From the IMG/VR virus record IMGVR_UViG_3300027759_000326, positions 1 through 28,853 of that record: DNA of 28,853 bases; one strand, 5' to 3'. A program made the position numbers and the translations under genes. The notes beneath the pieces were generated by a model. That model was given only the letters and a program-made list of their open reading frames with translations. It ran no database searches and had not been told where the DNA came from. Positions 15,093-23,693 of this stretch are shown here, piece by piece. Positions within the stretch are counted from its first letter, which is position 1. The number at the start of each line of letters is the position of its first letter. The stretch comes from a virus.

Positions 15093-17417
15093 ATGGCTCT
15101 TGCGTTAAATGATCGTGTCCAGCAACAGGGTACGGCCAATACCACAGTCAGTTTTACCCTAACAGCTTCAGTTGCAGGGTTTCAATCCTTTGCCGTCATC
15201 GGTAACGGAAACACGACCTATTATTCTGCAACAGACGCTTCTGGTAACTGGGAAGTTGGTATTGGTACTTATTCTACAACTGGACCTACATTAACTCGTA
15301 ATACCATTCTATCTTCAAGCAATTCTAATACTGCGGTTACATTCTCTGGTGTAGTCAATGTATTTGTTACATACCCTTCAAGTAAATCAGTTAATTTAGA
15401 TGGTTCAAGTAATGTCAGCGCATTAGGCACGGTATCTTCTGGCACTTGGCAAGGTTCAACGATTGGTGTAGCTTATGGTGGCACAGGTGTTACAAGCTCA
15501 TCTGGCGCTAACTCTGTTATGTTACGGGATGCCAATCAAAACGTAGCCGTAAACCGACTTAATCAATCTAATACAAATACAACAGCTGCAGGTGGAACAA
15601 CGGCTTTAACAGCTGCCTCTAGTTATTCTCAAACACTTAATGGTACTGGCAATCAGACATATACAATGCCAGATGCAACTACGCTAACAACAGGCGTAGC
15701 ATTTGTATTTAACAACAATGCAACAGGCACACTTACACTACAAGATTATTCTACTGGACCTGTTGGCACAATTACCTCTGGAGGTGCTGTTGAGCTTGTG
15801 TTGTTATCTAATGCTACTGTTGGTGGCACATGGGATGTTCACGGATATCTTCCAGAAGCAGTTACTTGGGGAACCAATGCTTTAAACCTTGGAACTACTG
15901 TTATTACAAACGGTACGTGGAATGGTGGCACAATAGGTACTGCTTATGGTGGTACAGGTTTAACTTCTTTCTCTGCGGCTAACTACGCTTTATATTCTAC
16001 TTCTTCTAGTGCATTAACAGCAGGCACATTACCCATTGCAGCAGGTGGTACAGCAGCTACTACATTCACAGCAAATGGTGTTGTTTATGGTAACGGTACA
16101 TCTGCATTAGGTGTTACAGCAGCAGGCACTACAGGACAAGTTTTAGTAGGCAATACAGGATCTGCTCCAACATGGGGCACATTATCTAGTTCAGCAGTTA
16201 CAACATTTAGTGCAGGTACTACAGGATTTACACCAAGTATTGCCACAACAGGTGCAATCACACTAGCAGGAACTTTAGCTACCACAAATGGTGGTACAGG
16301 ACTTACATCATTTACAAGCGGTGGTGCATTATATGCAACATCCTCAAGCGCTTTAACCACTGGTACACTTCCAATAACTTCTGGTGGTACAGGGCAAATA
16401 TCAGCCTCTGCAGCATTTAATGCATTAAGTCCTATTACTACAACAGGTGATTTAATTATTGGTAATGGTACTAATAGTGCTACAAGATTAGGTATAGGTA
16501 CTAATGGTTATGTCTTAACATCAAATGGTACTACAGCTTCATGGCAATCTGCTTCAAGTAGTGGTGTATCAACATTCCAAACATCTTTAAGTGGATTAAC
16601 ACCAAGCACCGCTACAACAGGTGCAGTCACATTAGCAGGTACATTAGGCGCTACATCTGGCGGCACTTCACAATCAACTTATACTACTGGTGATATTCTT
16701 TATGCTTCAGCTACAAATACATTATCTAAATTAGCTGCAGGTACTAACGGCTATATTTTAACTCTAGCTTCAGGTATTCCTTCATGGGCAGCAAGTACTT
16801 CATCTGGTGTTTCATTTACCGTTACAGATTTTACAGCGACAGCAAGCCAAACAACATTTACTGTGACCTACACTGTAGGCTTAGTAGAAGTTTATAGAAA
16901 CGGTGTTAAATTAGCTATTGCTGATTATACTGCGTCTAATGGTACTACAATCGTTTTAGCTACAGGTGCTAATGCAGGGGACGTAATTGAAGTGGTGGCA
17001 TTTGCTGCAGTGAATACAGCAGCTACTATATCTTATGATACATTTAGTGGCACAGGCTCTCAAACCGCATTTACAATGTCTGTAACTCCTGCTAACTCAC
17101 AATCAGTCGTTGTAGCTATCTCAGGTGTGGTTCAAGACCCAGCAAGCTATACAGTTTCAGGTACAACTTTAACATTTTCAACAGCACCTCCATCAGGTAC
17201 TAACAATATATCATGCCGTTATCTAGCTTTACCTACGACTACCACAGGAACAGCGTCTGTAATTAATGCAACTAATGGTATAATTATTAATAACCAAACC
17301 ATCTCAGCTTCTTATACAATTCCTGTAGGCAGTAATGCCATGAGTACGGGTCCTGTAACCGCAGCTAGTGGTGTTACAATTACGGTAAGTTCAGGCAGTA
17401 GATATATAGTTATTTAA
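15093..17417 (+). CDS. Large tail fibre with GGTG-type repeats
   Basis: The 774-aa fibre has an N-terminal virion-attachment-like domain at 1-100 (LNDRVQQQGTANTT, GFQSFAVIGNGNTTYYSA, WEVGIGTYSTTGPTLTRNT). A shaft of repeated AYGGTGLTSF/GGTG and SSSALTTGTLPI units spans about 110-560. Two fibre beta modules lie around 570-720 (FTVTDFTATASQTTFTV with VEVYRNGVKL, then a FSGTGSQTAFTM module). The end is GSNAMSTGPVTAASGVTITV. No enzymatic motif is seen. It is a trimeric shaft by family analogy. AAGGAG precedes the ATG. It starts an ~11.5 kb run of fibre genes. Confidence 0.88.
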   Translation: MALALNDRVQQQGTANTTVSFTLTASVAGFQSFAVIGNGNTTYYSATDASGNWEVGIGTYSTTGPTLTRNTILSSSNSNTAVTFSGVVNVFVTYPSSKSVNLDGSSNVSALGTVSSGTWQGSTIGVAYGGTGVTSSSGANSVMLRDANQNVAVNRLNQSNTNTTAAGGTTALTAASSYSQTLNGTGNQTYTMPDATTLTTGVAFVFNNNATGTLTLQDYSTGPVGTITSGGAVELVLLSNATVGGTWDVHGYLPEAVTWGTNALNLGTTVITNGTWNGGTIGTAYGGTGLTSFSAANYALYSTSSSALTAGTLPIAAGGTAATTFTANGVVYGNGTSALGVTAAGTTGQVLVGNTGSAPTWGTLSSSAVTTFSAGTTGFTPSIATTGAITLAGTLATTNGGTGLTSFTSGGALYATSSSALTTGTLPITSGGTGQISASAAFNALSPITTTGDLIIGNGTNSATRLGIGTNGYVLTSNGTTASWQSASSSGVSTFQTSLSGLTPSTATTGAVTLAGTLGATSGGTSQSTYTTGDILYASATNTLSKLAAGTNGYILTLASGIPSWAASTSSGVSFTVTDFTATASQTTFTVTYTVGLVEVYRNGVKLAIADYTASNGTTIVLATGANAGDVIEVVAFAAVNTAATISYDTFSGTGSQTAFTMSVTPANSQSVVVAISGVVQDPASYTVSGTTLTFSTAPPSGTNNISCRYLALPTTTTGTASVINATNGIIINNQTISASYTIPVGSNAMSTGPVTAASGVTITVSSGSRYIVI

Positions 17418-17426
17418 GGATAAAAA

Positions 17427-18683
17427 TTGGCTTCTACAATAAATGCAAGTAATTCTGGGTTTGGTGGCATAGTCTCTACTGGAGATTCTAGTGGACAATT
17501 GCAACTTCAAACAGCAGCTACTACAGCTCTTACTATAGATACATCACAAAATACTACATTAGCTGGTAAACTTACTACAGCTTCTAGTGGCATACAGTTT
17601 TCAGATGCAAGTATCCAAACTGCTGCAGCATCACCTTATGTGCTAAAGAACCGTATTATTAATGGCGCAATGGTTGTGGACCAAAGAAATGCTGGTGCTA
17701 GTGTTACCGCTTCTACAACAGGTGCATATGCTTTAGATAGATGGTATTTAGAAGAAGCTACAGATGGAGCCGCTACAGTACAACAAGTTTCTGATGGTCC
17801 TACAGGTTTTACAAATAGTTTAAAAGTTACAGTAACATCTACAGATACAAGTATAGGTGCATCACAATATTTTGAAGTAGACCAAAATATAGAAGGATTT
17901 AATACAGCAGATTTATCTTTTGGCACTGCATCAGCATCTACAATTACTATTTCGTTTTGGGTTAAAAGTTCTTTAACTGGAACATTTGGTGGTTCTATAA
18001 GAAATTCAGCAGCCAATAGGTCATATCCATTTAGCTATACAATTAATGCTGCAAACACTTGGGAAAAAGAAACCATCACAATTGCAGGTGACACTACAGG
18101 TACTTGGATTGGTGCTACTAACGGTATTGGGTTAAGATTAACATTTGCATTAGCGGCAGGAAGTTCATTATCTGGTACAGTAAATACATGGGCTGGATCA
18201 AATTTATTAGCACCTACAGGCTCTACAAATTTAATGGGAACAGCAAGTGCAACTTGGCAAGTCACAGGTGTCCAACTAGAAGTAGGCACATCAGCAACAC
18301 CGTTTGAACGCAGACTTTATAATCAGGAATTGGCTAATTGTCAGAGGTATTATTTTAAAGTAGCTCCAGGAAGTGGCGGTTATTTAACGGAAACAGCTTT
18401 TGCAATATCAACAACTGGTGCTTACGGTGCAAATAAATTTCCAGTAACAATGAGAACTGCACCGACTTCTTTAGAACAAAGTGGAACTGCTGGTGATTAT
18501 AGAATTGTTAGATGTGGAGCTGCTGGCTCAACCACTTGTTCTGCAGTGCCAACATTTGCAACTGCAACTATTGACAGAGCTTTTACTTCTTTTGCTGTTT
18601 CTTCAGGATTAAGCAATAGCAGTGCTGGAGCTATGGATGCTGCTGGAGCAAACGCATTTCTTGCTTGGAGTGCTGAACTATGA
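17427..18683 (+). CDS. Tail fibre tip with carbohydrate-binding-like domain
   Basis: The start is TTG at 17427, 6 bases after AAGGA; no ATG fits. The 418-aa product has a short fibre-like N-terminus at 1-75 and then a widespread receptor-binding module: KNRIINGAMVVDQRNAGA, YALDRWY, ISFWVKSS, WEKETITIAGDTTGTW, WQVTGVQLEVG and ANCQRYYFK, to about residue 310. The first part is beta-sandwich-like, similar to carbohydrate-binding domains. A variable C-terminal domain (315-418) likely contacts the receptor. The stop overlaps the next start (ATGA). Family evidence is good; ligand is unknown. Confidence 0.85.
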   Translation: MASTINASNSGFGGIVSTGDSSGQLQLQTAATTALTIDTSQNTTLAGKLTTASSGIQFSDASIQTAAASPYVLKNRIINGAMVVDQRNAGASVTASTTGAYALDRWYLEEATDGAATVQQVSDGPTGFTNSLKVTVTSTDTSIGASQYFEVDQNIEGFNTADLSFGTASASTITISFWVKSSLTGTFGGSIRNSAANRSYPFSYTINAANTWEKETITIAGDTTGTWIGATNGIGLRLTFALAAGSSLSGTVNTWAGSNLLAPTGSTNLMGTASATWQVTGVQLEVGTSATPFERRLYNQELANCQRYYFKVAPGSGGYLTETAFAISTTGAYGANKFPVTMRTAPTSLEQSGTAGDYRIVRCGAAGSTTCSAVPTFATATIDRAFTSFAVSSGLSNSSAGAMDAAGANAFLAWSAEL

Positions 18684-18841
18684 TTTATAAAATACTTACA
18701 ACAAGTCTTGATGGTCAAACTATTTATGCTCGTATAGAAGATGATGGTAAATGCTATCTAACTTGCACAGGAAACGACCAAGCCTACCTAAAATGGGTAA
18801 GCGAAGGCAACGAGCCTGAACCAGCAGAGGAAACAATATAA
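18680..18841 (+). CDS. Small tail-fibre-associated protein
   Basis: This 53-aa gene overlaps the fibre gene by ATGA and the homing endonuclease start by TAATG. It reads MIYKILTTSLDGQTIYA, then an acidic C-terminus YLKWVSEGNEPEPAEE. The W-x-x-EGN-x-PEPA ending is common in small phage proteins encoded next to fibre genes, sometimes called fibre-assembly helpers. Size, overlap and acidic tail suit a small chaperone, but the function is inferred. Confidence 0.7.
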   Translation: MIYKILTTSLDGQTIYARIEDDGKCYLTCTGNDQAYLKWVSEGNEPEPAEETI

Positions 18842-19476
18842 TGGCTAAATTTGTCAAAGGACAAATACCTTGGAACAAAGGCATGCCTGTAACTGAAGAA
18901 GTGAAGGCTAAAATCAGTGCTAAAAATACTGGTAAAAAACATACGCCTGAAACTCAAGCTAAAATAAATCTTAATCTTACTGAAGGTGGTAAAGCTACTA
19001 GGTTTGTAAAAGGACAAGTTGCATATAATAAAGGAATTAAATGTCCTCGTTATACTAAAGAAGAAATTAAAACTCATCAAAAAGAATGGCGTGAAAATAA
19101 TAAAGAAAAGATATATGCTAATACTACAAAATGGAGATTGGCAAATAAAGACAAACAAAAAGAATATACTAGCAAATCTAAGATAAAAAATTCAGCAAGA
19201 GTTAATGCTACTAATAATAAAAGACGTGCAGATAAATTAAATAGAACACCTAAATGGCTCACTAAAGATGATTTATGGTTAATAAAAGAGGCATATGAAT
19301 TAGCAGCATTAAGAAGTAAAATATTTGAATTTAAATGGCATGTAGATCATATTATTCCACTAAAAGGTAAATTAGTATCTGGTCTTCATGTACCGACTAA
19401 TTTACAAGTAATAGAAGGAACATTAAATATTATGAAGAATAATAAATTTCAAGGAGATTTATTTTGGCCTCTTTAG
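18841..19476 (+). CDS. HNH homing endonuclease with NUMOD3-like motifs
   Basis: The 211-aa free-standing endonuclease has a duplicated N-terminal FVKGQ-x3-NKG motif (4-14 and 54-65) with a NUMOD3-like DNA-binding stretch TEEVKAKISAKNTGKKHTP at 18-36. A basic linker (70-140) follows, then a C-terminal HNH site: His167-Val-Asp169-His170, Asn187, and Asn196-x2-Lys199-Asn200. Such genes spread by cutting alleles that lack them. It sits between a fibre-helper gene and the next fibre gene, is very Lys-rich and AT-rich, and its last 26 bases contain the next gene's ribosome site and start. Confidence 0.9.
   Translation: MAKFVKGQIPWNKGMPVTEEVKAKISAKNTGKKHTPETQAKINLNLTEGGKATRFVKGQVAYNKGIKCPRYTKEEIKTHQKEWRENNKEKIYANTTKWRLANKDKQKEYTSKSKIKNSARVNATNNKRRADKLNRTPKWLTKDDLWLIKEAYELAALRSKIFEFKWHVDHIIPLKGKLVSGLHVPTNLQVIEGTLNIMKNNKFQGDLFWPL
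19451..19456 (+). promoter_or_regulatory. Ribosome binding site inside the endonuclease gene
   Basis: AAGGAG ends 7 bases before the TTG at 19464. It decides that TTG start and lies within the 3' coding end of the homing endonuclease, so the downstream fibre's translation signal is now part of the mobile gene. Confidence 0.75.
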
Positions 19477-20099
19477 TAGTAGCAGGAGATACATCAGGAA
19501 CCGTAACCTTAGCTGCACCAGCAGTATCAGGTACAACTACGCTCACCCTGCCTACAACAAGTGGGACTTTAGTAACAGGAACTACACCTAGCGGAACTAT
19601 TGTAGGAACAACGGATACTCAAACACTTACTAATAAAACGCTTACAAGCCCTACCATTACAGGTGCTACTATTACTGTAGCAAGTACTGCTGCTCCAGCG
19701 TTTAGTGCTTATCAAAGTTCAACTCAAACTTTAAGTACTAATACATTTACTAAAATTCAATTTCAAACTGAAGAATTTGATACCAATAGCAATTTTGATA
19801 ATGCTACTAATTATCGTTTTACACCTACTGTAGCGGGTTATTATCAAGTTTCTGCTGCTATATCATTAAATGCATCTAATGCTGGCATTAATTTAACTAT
19901 ATATAAAAATGGCTCTGTATTTAAAAGACTTCAAAATACTTATAACACTACTACTTTTTGCGCTAGTGGAAGCACATTAATTTCTATGAATGGAAGCACA
20001 GATTATATAGAAGTTTATGCTCAAATATCAACAGGTCAAGCACTTGAAACTGGTGCATATGCTACTTGGTTTCAAGCATCAATGGTAAGGAGCGCATAA
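19464..20099 (+). CDS. Tail fibre with C1q-like C-terminal domain
   Basis: The 211-aa product starts TTG (the same TTG-GCN-TCT opening as the gene at 17427). Residues 1-75 are a phage fibre repeat region including TQTLTNKTLTSPTITGATI. Residues 78-211 have the C1q/TNF jelly-roll pattern: FSAYQSSTQTL, KIQFQTEEFDTNSNFD, YRFTPTVAGYYQVSAAISL, INLTIYKNGSVFKRL, IEVYAQIS and a last strand WFQASMVRS. C1q-like domains trimerise and bind ligands, so this is a plausible receptor-binding tip. It overlaps the endonuclease by 13 bases and the next gene by TAATG. Confidence 0.85.
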   Translation: MASLVVAGDTSGTVTLAAPAVSGTTTLTLPTTSGTLVTGTTPSGTIVGTTDTQTLTNKTLTSPTITGATITVASTAAPAFSAYQSSTQTLSTNTFTKIQFQTEEFDTNSNFDNATNYRFTPTVAGYYQVSAAISLNASNAGINLTIYKNGSVFKRLQNTYNTTTFCASGSTLISMNGSTDYIEVYAQISTGQALETGAYATWFQASMVRSA

Positions 20100-20257
20100 T
20101 GTTATACGATAAAATTAAATCCATATATCCACAATTAGAAGATAAAGACTTTCTTACAGTCATTACACTACAAAACGATTCAGATGGTAAAGGTGACTAC
20201 ATAGCTAAATGGGAACATCCTACACTTGCTAAACCTACAGACGAGGAACTAGCATAA
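20099..20257 (+). CDS. Small XkdW-like tail protein
   Basis: The start is the ATG at 20099 overlapping the fibre stop (TAATG); an upstream in-frame ATG at 20066 lies inside the fibre gene. The 52-aa product reads MLYDKIKSIYPQLEDKDF, a QNDSDGKGDYIAKWEHP block, and ends KPTDEELA. This resembles the phage XkdW/YorD group (short, with DDGDG-x-YIxKW), which sits next to fibre genes. It overlaps the next gene by TAATG too. A role in fibre assembly or attachment is inferred. Confidence 0.75.
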   Translation: MLYDKIKSIYPQLEDKDFLTVITLQNDSDGKGDYIAKWEHPTLAKPTDEELA

Positions 20258-21180
20258 TGGCACTCATACTTACAGGAGCATCAGGAGCAAGTACACTAGA
20301 TAGTTCTACAGGGTTAGCTATTGCTACTTGGACAACTGCTGGAAGACCTACATCTCCTATTGCTGGTCAAATGGGTTGGAATACAACTACTAAACTAATG
20401 GAAGTTTATACAGGAACTGCGTGGGTGGCCTTGGGTAACCAATCAAGTACTTATTCAGTAGAGTATTTAATTACCGCTGGTGGCGGTGGTGGTGGAACAA
20501 ATGGTGGTGGTGGCGGAGGTGGCGGATACAAAACTTCTACTACAACATTAAATGCAGGTACTACTTATACAATTACAGTAGGTTCTGGTGGTGCTGGAGC
20601 TTCTTCTGGAAATGGAACAAATGGCGGTAGTTCAGAATTATCAGGCACAGGATTAACTACTGTAACTTCATTAGGCGGTGGGGGTGGTGCAGCAGTTGAT
20701 ACATCTGGAACAGCACGAAGTGGTAATAGTGGCGGTTCAGGTGGTGGAGCTATGCAATGGAATTTTACTGGCTCTGCTGCTGGTGGTGCAGGCACTGTGG
20801 GACAAGGAAATAACGGTGGTGCAATGACTGGTTCTGGAGCAGATTTTGGTGGAGGAGGTGGTGGTGGTGCTGGAGCTGTTGGTAGTTCTGGAAGCGGTGG
20901 AGCTGGTGCTAATGGCGGAGCAGGAACTGCATCTTCTATTACTGGTTCATCCGTAACTTATGGTTCTGGAGGCGGTGGTGGCGGTAGTTCTTCTGCTGGT
21001 TCAAATGGAGCAGGTTTTTATGGTTTAGGTGGTAAAAATGGTGCTGGAAATGCAGGTATAATTATTTTATCAGTACCAACCACAAATTACTCTGGAACAA
21101 GCACAGGATCACCTACAGTTACAACATCAGGTTCTAGTACAATATTACAATTTACAGCAAGCGGTACTTACACTGCATAA
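20257..21180 (+). CDS. Glycine-rich tail adhesin, copy 1
   Basis: The 307-aa product has an N-terminal module at 23-60 (TWTTAGRPTSPIAGQMGWNT then MEVYTGTAWV). A glycine-rich body with many GGGGGG runs follows at about 72-260, and then a C-terminal block with IIILSVPTTNYSGT, GSPTVTTSG and QFTASGTYTA. Long regular Gly tracts between short loops are seen in polyglycine-II sandwich adhesins such as phage S16 gp38, and the C-terminal block is typical of phage glycine-rich domain proteins. It is paralogous to the genes at 21513 and 22632. The likely role is receptor binding at the fibre tip. Confidence 0.82.
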   Translation: MALILTGASGASTLDSSTGLAIATWTTAGRPTSPIAGQMGWNTTTKLMEVYTGTAWVALGNQSSTYSVEYLITAGGGGGGTNGGGGGGGGYKTSTTTLNAGTTYTITVGSGGAGASSGNGTNGGSSELSGTGLTTVTSLGGGGGAAVDTSGTARSGNSGGSGGGAMQWNFTGSAAGGAGTVGQGNNGGAMTGSGADFGGGGGGGAGAVGSSGSGGAGANGGAGTASSITGSSVTYGSGGGGGGSSSAGSNGAGFYGLGGKNGAGNAGIIILSVPTTNYSGTSTGSPTVTTSGSSTILQFTASGTYTA

Positions 21181-21193
21181 CAAGGAGAAAACA

Positions 21194-21508
21194 ATGTCAC
21201 ATTTTGCAAAAGTAGTAGACGGTAAAGTTACACAGGTCATCGTGGCTGAACCAGAATTTTTTGATACATTCGTAGATTCAAGTCCTGGTACTTGGCTACA
21301 AACTTCATACAATACGCATGGTAATCAACACCCAGAAGGTAGACCTTTACGTGGAAATTATGCTGGTATTGGTTTTTCTTACGATGCAACTAACGATGTA
21401 TTCATAGCCCCTAAACCATCAGACACAGCAGTATTAAATGAAACAACATGGTTATGGGAAGATACAGAAGCGCAAGCACCAGAATTACCACAAGATCCAC
21501 AAGGCTAA
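21194..21508 (+). CDS. Small conserved tail-region protein
   Basis: The 104-aa product begins MSHFAKVVDGKVTQVIVAE. Recurrent blocks follow: FVDSSPGTWLQTSYNTHGN at about 26-44, PLRGNYAGIGFSYDATNDVF, then PKP and a Trp-rich LNETTWLWE near the end. Small proteins with this order are common beside fibre genes in marine and freshwater phages, from memory. It may be a fibre assembly or capping protein. AAGGAG precedes the ATG. Function is not established here. Confidence 0.75.
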   Translation: MSHFAKVVDGKVTQVIVAEPEFFDTFVDSSPGTWLQTSYNTHGNQHPEGRPLRGNYAGIGFSYDATNDVFIAPKPSDTAVLNETTWLWEDTEAQAPELPQDPQG

Positions 21509-21512
21509 CTAA

Positions 21513-22622
21513 ATGACCAACGCAGTCAATCTATCAGCACTAGGTTCTAACGGAGGAACATTAGTTTCTACTTGGACTACAGGAACTCGTCCAGCTTCTC
21601 CTATTACAGGGCAAACAGGCTACAACACAACTTTAGCCGCATTAGAAATATATAATGGTTCAGGTTGGACTTCACCTAATGGTGTATGGACTACAGCAAA
21701 TAGACCTACAACACCTCCTACTGGAACAATGGGATACAATACAACTACAACTCAATTAGAAATATATAACGCTACTTATAGCAGTTGGTCAAATGCAGGA
21801 ACACCATTAATTTATACTGCTTCTTATCTTCTTGCAGCGGGCGGAGGTGCTGGAGGATATTTAGGCGGTGGAGGCGGTGCTGGAGGTTTATTAACTGGCA
21901 CTACAACTTTAACAGTTGGAACAGTTTATACAGTTACTGTTGGAGCAGGTGGAACAGCTTCTGGTTCAAGTGGTTCAAATGGTGGAGCAGGTAATAATTC
22001 TTCATTTACAGGATTAACTACAGCTCTTGGTGGGGGCGGAGGTCAATCAAGAAATGCTTCAGCAAGCTCATCACAAAATGGTGGTTCTGGTGGTGGCTCA
22101 ACAGATTGGTTTGGAGCAAACACAAACGGAACAGGAACTTCTGGTCAAGGTAACAATGGTGGTAAATCTAACAGTAGCAATAATCCTGGTGGAGGTGGTG
22201 GCACAGGGGGGGGTGGCGGTGCTTCTGCTGTAGGTGGCAGTTATAGTGGATCAGGCAATTCAGGTGCTGGAGGAGCAGGAACTGCATCATCAATAACAGG
22301 TTCATCAGTCACTTACGCAGGTGGTGGAGGTGGTGGTGATGGTTCAACTGTAAATGGATGCCCTCCAGGTGCTGGAGGTTCAGGCGGGGGTGGGGCTGGA
22401 GGAGCTTCAGGAGCTGCTGGGACTGCTGGAACTGTTAATACTGGAGGTGGAGGAGGTGGTGGTGGTAATAACCAAGCTGGTGGTGCAGGAGGTTCAGGTG
22501 TAGTAATATTATCAGTACCAACTGCAAACTATACAGGTACAACCACAGGAAGTCCTACAATTACAACTTCAGGCTCTAACACAATTATTAAATTTACAGC
22601 TTCTGGCAGCTACACAGGATAA
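21513..22622 (+). CDS. Glycine-rich tail adhesin, copy 2
   Basis: The 369-aa paralogue carries the RP-x-SP-x2-G-x2-GYNT module twice in tandem (about 19-50 and 56-90), where the other copies have it once. It then has a long Gly-rich body (about 105-325) with GGGGG runs and the shared SSITGSSVTYAGGGG block, and the C-terminal VPTANYTGT and GSPTITTSG region. The ATG lies 4 bases after the upstream stop. By analogy it forms polyglycine-II-like sheets displaying loops that contact the receptor. The differences from copies 1 and 3 are mostly in the loops between Gly tracts, as expected for host-range variation. Confidence 0.82.
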   Translation: MTNAVNLSALGSNGGTLVSTWTTGTRPASPITGQTGYNTTLAALEIYNGSGWTSPNGVWTTANRPTTPPTGTMGYNTTTTQLEIYNATYSSWSNAGTPLIYTASYLLAAGGGAGGYLGGGGGAGGLLTGTTTLTVGTVYTVTVGAGGTASGSSGSNGGAGNNSSFTGLTTALGGGGGQSRNASASSSQNGGSGGGSTDWFGANTNGTGTSGQGNNGGKSNSSNNPGGGGGTGGGGGASAVGGSYSGSGNSGAGGAGTASSITGSSVTYAGGGGGGDGSTVNGCPPGAGGSGGGGAGGASGAAGTAGTVNTGGGGGGGGNNQAGGAGGSGVVILSVPTANYTGTTTGSPTITTSGSNTIIKFTASGSYTG

Positions 22623-22631
22623 GGATAAATC

Positions 22632-23693
22632 ATGGCATTAACACAAGTCCCACCAGCGCTTTTAACTGCGACTACAGGAACAGGAACAACTGTTGTACTA
22701 GGTACATCGCCTACGATTACTACTCCTACTATTTCTGGACAATTAAATCTTCCTACATGGACTACAGGGACAAGACCTGCAAGTCCAGTAACAGGAACTC
22801 AAGGCTACAATACTACTACAACACAAATAGAAGTTTACAATGCAACATATGGCATTTGGTCTAATGCTGGAACATCACCAATCTATACTGCTTCTTATTT
22901 GATTATTGCTGGTGGCGGTTCTGGAGGAAATGCTCCTACTGGTTTTTGGGAGGTTGGCGGTGGTGGCGGAGCTGGAGGATTATTAACTGGAACAACAACT
23001 TTAACTGTAGGCACAGTATATACAACAACTGTCGGTGCTGGTGGGTCAGGCACTTCAAGCAATTCTCGTGGTAGTAGTGGTTCAAACTCTACTGGATTTG
23101 GATTAACTTCAATTGGCGGTGGTGGCGGTGGCGGTGGTAATACTGCGGGAAACAGAGCAGCATTATCAGGGGGATCAGGTGGCGGAGGTTCAGGGTATGA
23201 TTTCAGGGATGGAGCTGCTGGAACATCAGGTCAAGGTTTTGCTGGAGGAAGTGGTTATGCAGATGGTGGCGGTGGAAATGCTGGTGGCGGAGGTGGCGGT
23301 GGAGCTGGCGCTGTAGGCGGCAATGCTACAAGTGCAAATGGTGCTACTGGAGGTAATGGATCATCTAGTTCTATCACAGGTTCTTCAGTAACACGTGCTG
23401 GTGGAGGTGGTGGTGCTGGTGGATCTTCATCAGGATCAGGAGGTGCTGGAGGTTCAGGCGGAGGCGGAGCTGGTGCGGCAGGTGGAACAGCTACTTCTGG
23501 TACAGCAAATACTGGTGGTGGTGGCGGAGGAAACTCAAGATCAGGAACTAGCGGTAGCGGTGGTTCAGGCGTGGTTATTATTTCAGTACCAACAATTAAC
23601 TATACAGGAACTACAACAGGCTCACCAACAATAACAACTTCAGGTTCAAGTACAATATTACAATTTAACGCTTCAGGAAGCTACACAGCATAA
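22632..23693 (+). CDS. Glycine-rich tail adhesin, copy 3
   Basis: The 353-aa paralogue has an N-terminal fibre-type start (LTATTGTGTTVVLGTSPTI), one RPASPVTGTQGYNT module at about 47-60, a Gly-rich body from about 95 to 315 with the SSITGSSVTRAGGGG block, and the C-terminal VPTINYTGT and GSPTITTSG region. AAGGA precedes the ATG. The stop overlaps the next start by TAATG. Its similarity to copy 2 extends from the GYNT module into the YTASYLI segment, suggesting copies 2 and 3 are the most recent pair. Confidence 0.82.
   Translation: MALTQVPPALLTATTGTGTTVVLGTSPTITTPTISGQLNLPTWTTGTRPASPVTGTQGYNTTTTQIEVYNATYGIWSNAGTSPIYTASYLIIAGGGSGGNAPTGFWEVGGGGGAGGLLTGTTTLTVGTVYTTTVGAGGSGTSSNSRGSSGSNSTGFGLTSIGGGGGGGGNTAGNRAALSGGSGGGGSGYDFRDGAAGTSGQGFAGGSGYADGGGGNAGGGGGGGAGAVGGNATSANGATGGNGSSSSITGSSVTRAGGGGGAGGSSSGSGGAGGSGGGGAGAAGGTATSGTANTGGGGGGNSRSGTSGSGGSGVVIISVPTINYTGTTTGSPTITTSGSSTILQFNASGSYTA

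Noticed and set aside
20565-20795. Antisense Pro-rich ORF opposite a Gly-rich adhesin (and similar at 16085-16360)
   Set aside because: Poly-Gly codons read as Pro on the other strand and rarely give stops; there is no ribosome site and the + strand gene is clear.
21785-22233. Trp/Arg-rich and Val/Gln-rich frames in the adhesin genes
   Set aside because: These are out-of-frame readings of GGT/GGA repeats.
20470-23560. Clusters of short direct repeats resembling an array
   Set aside because: They are degenerate Gly codon runs within coding sequence, with no constant repeat plus unique spacer structure of a CRISPR.
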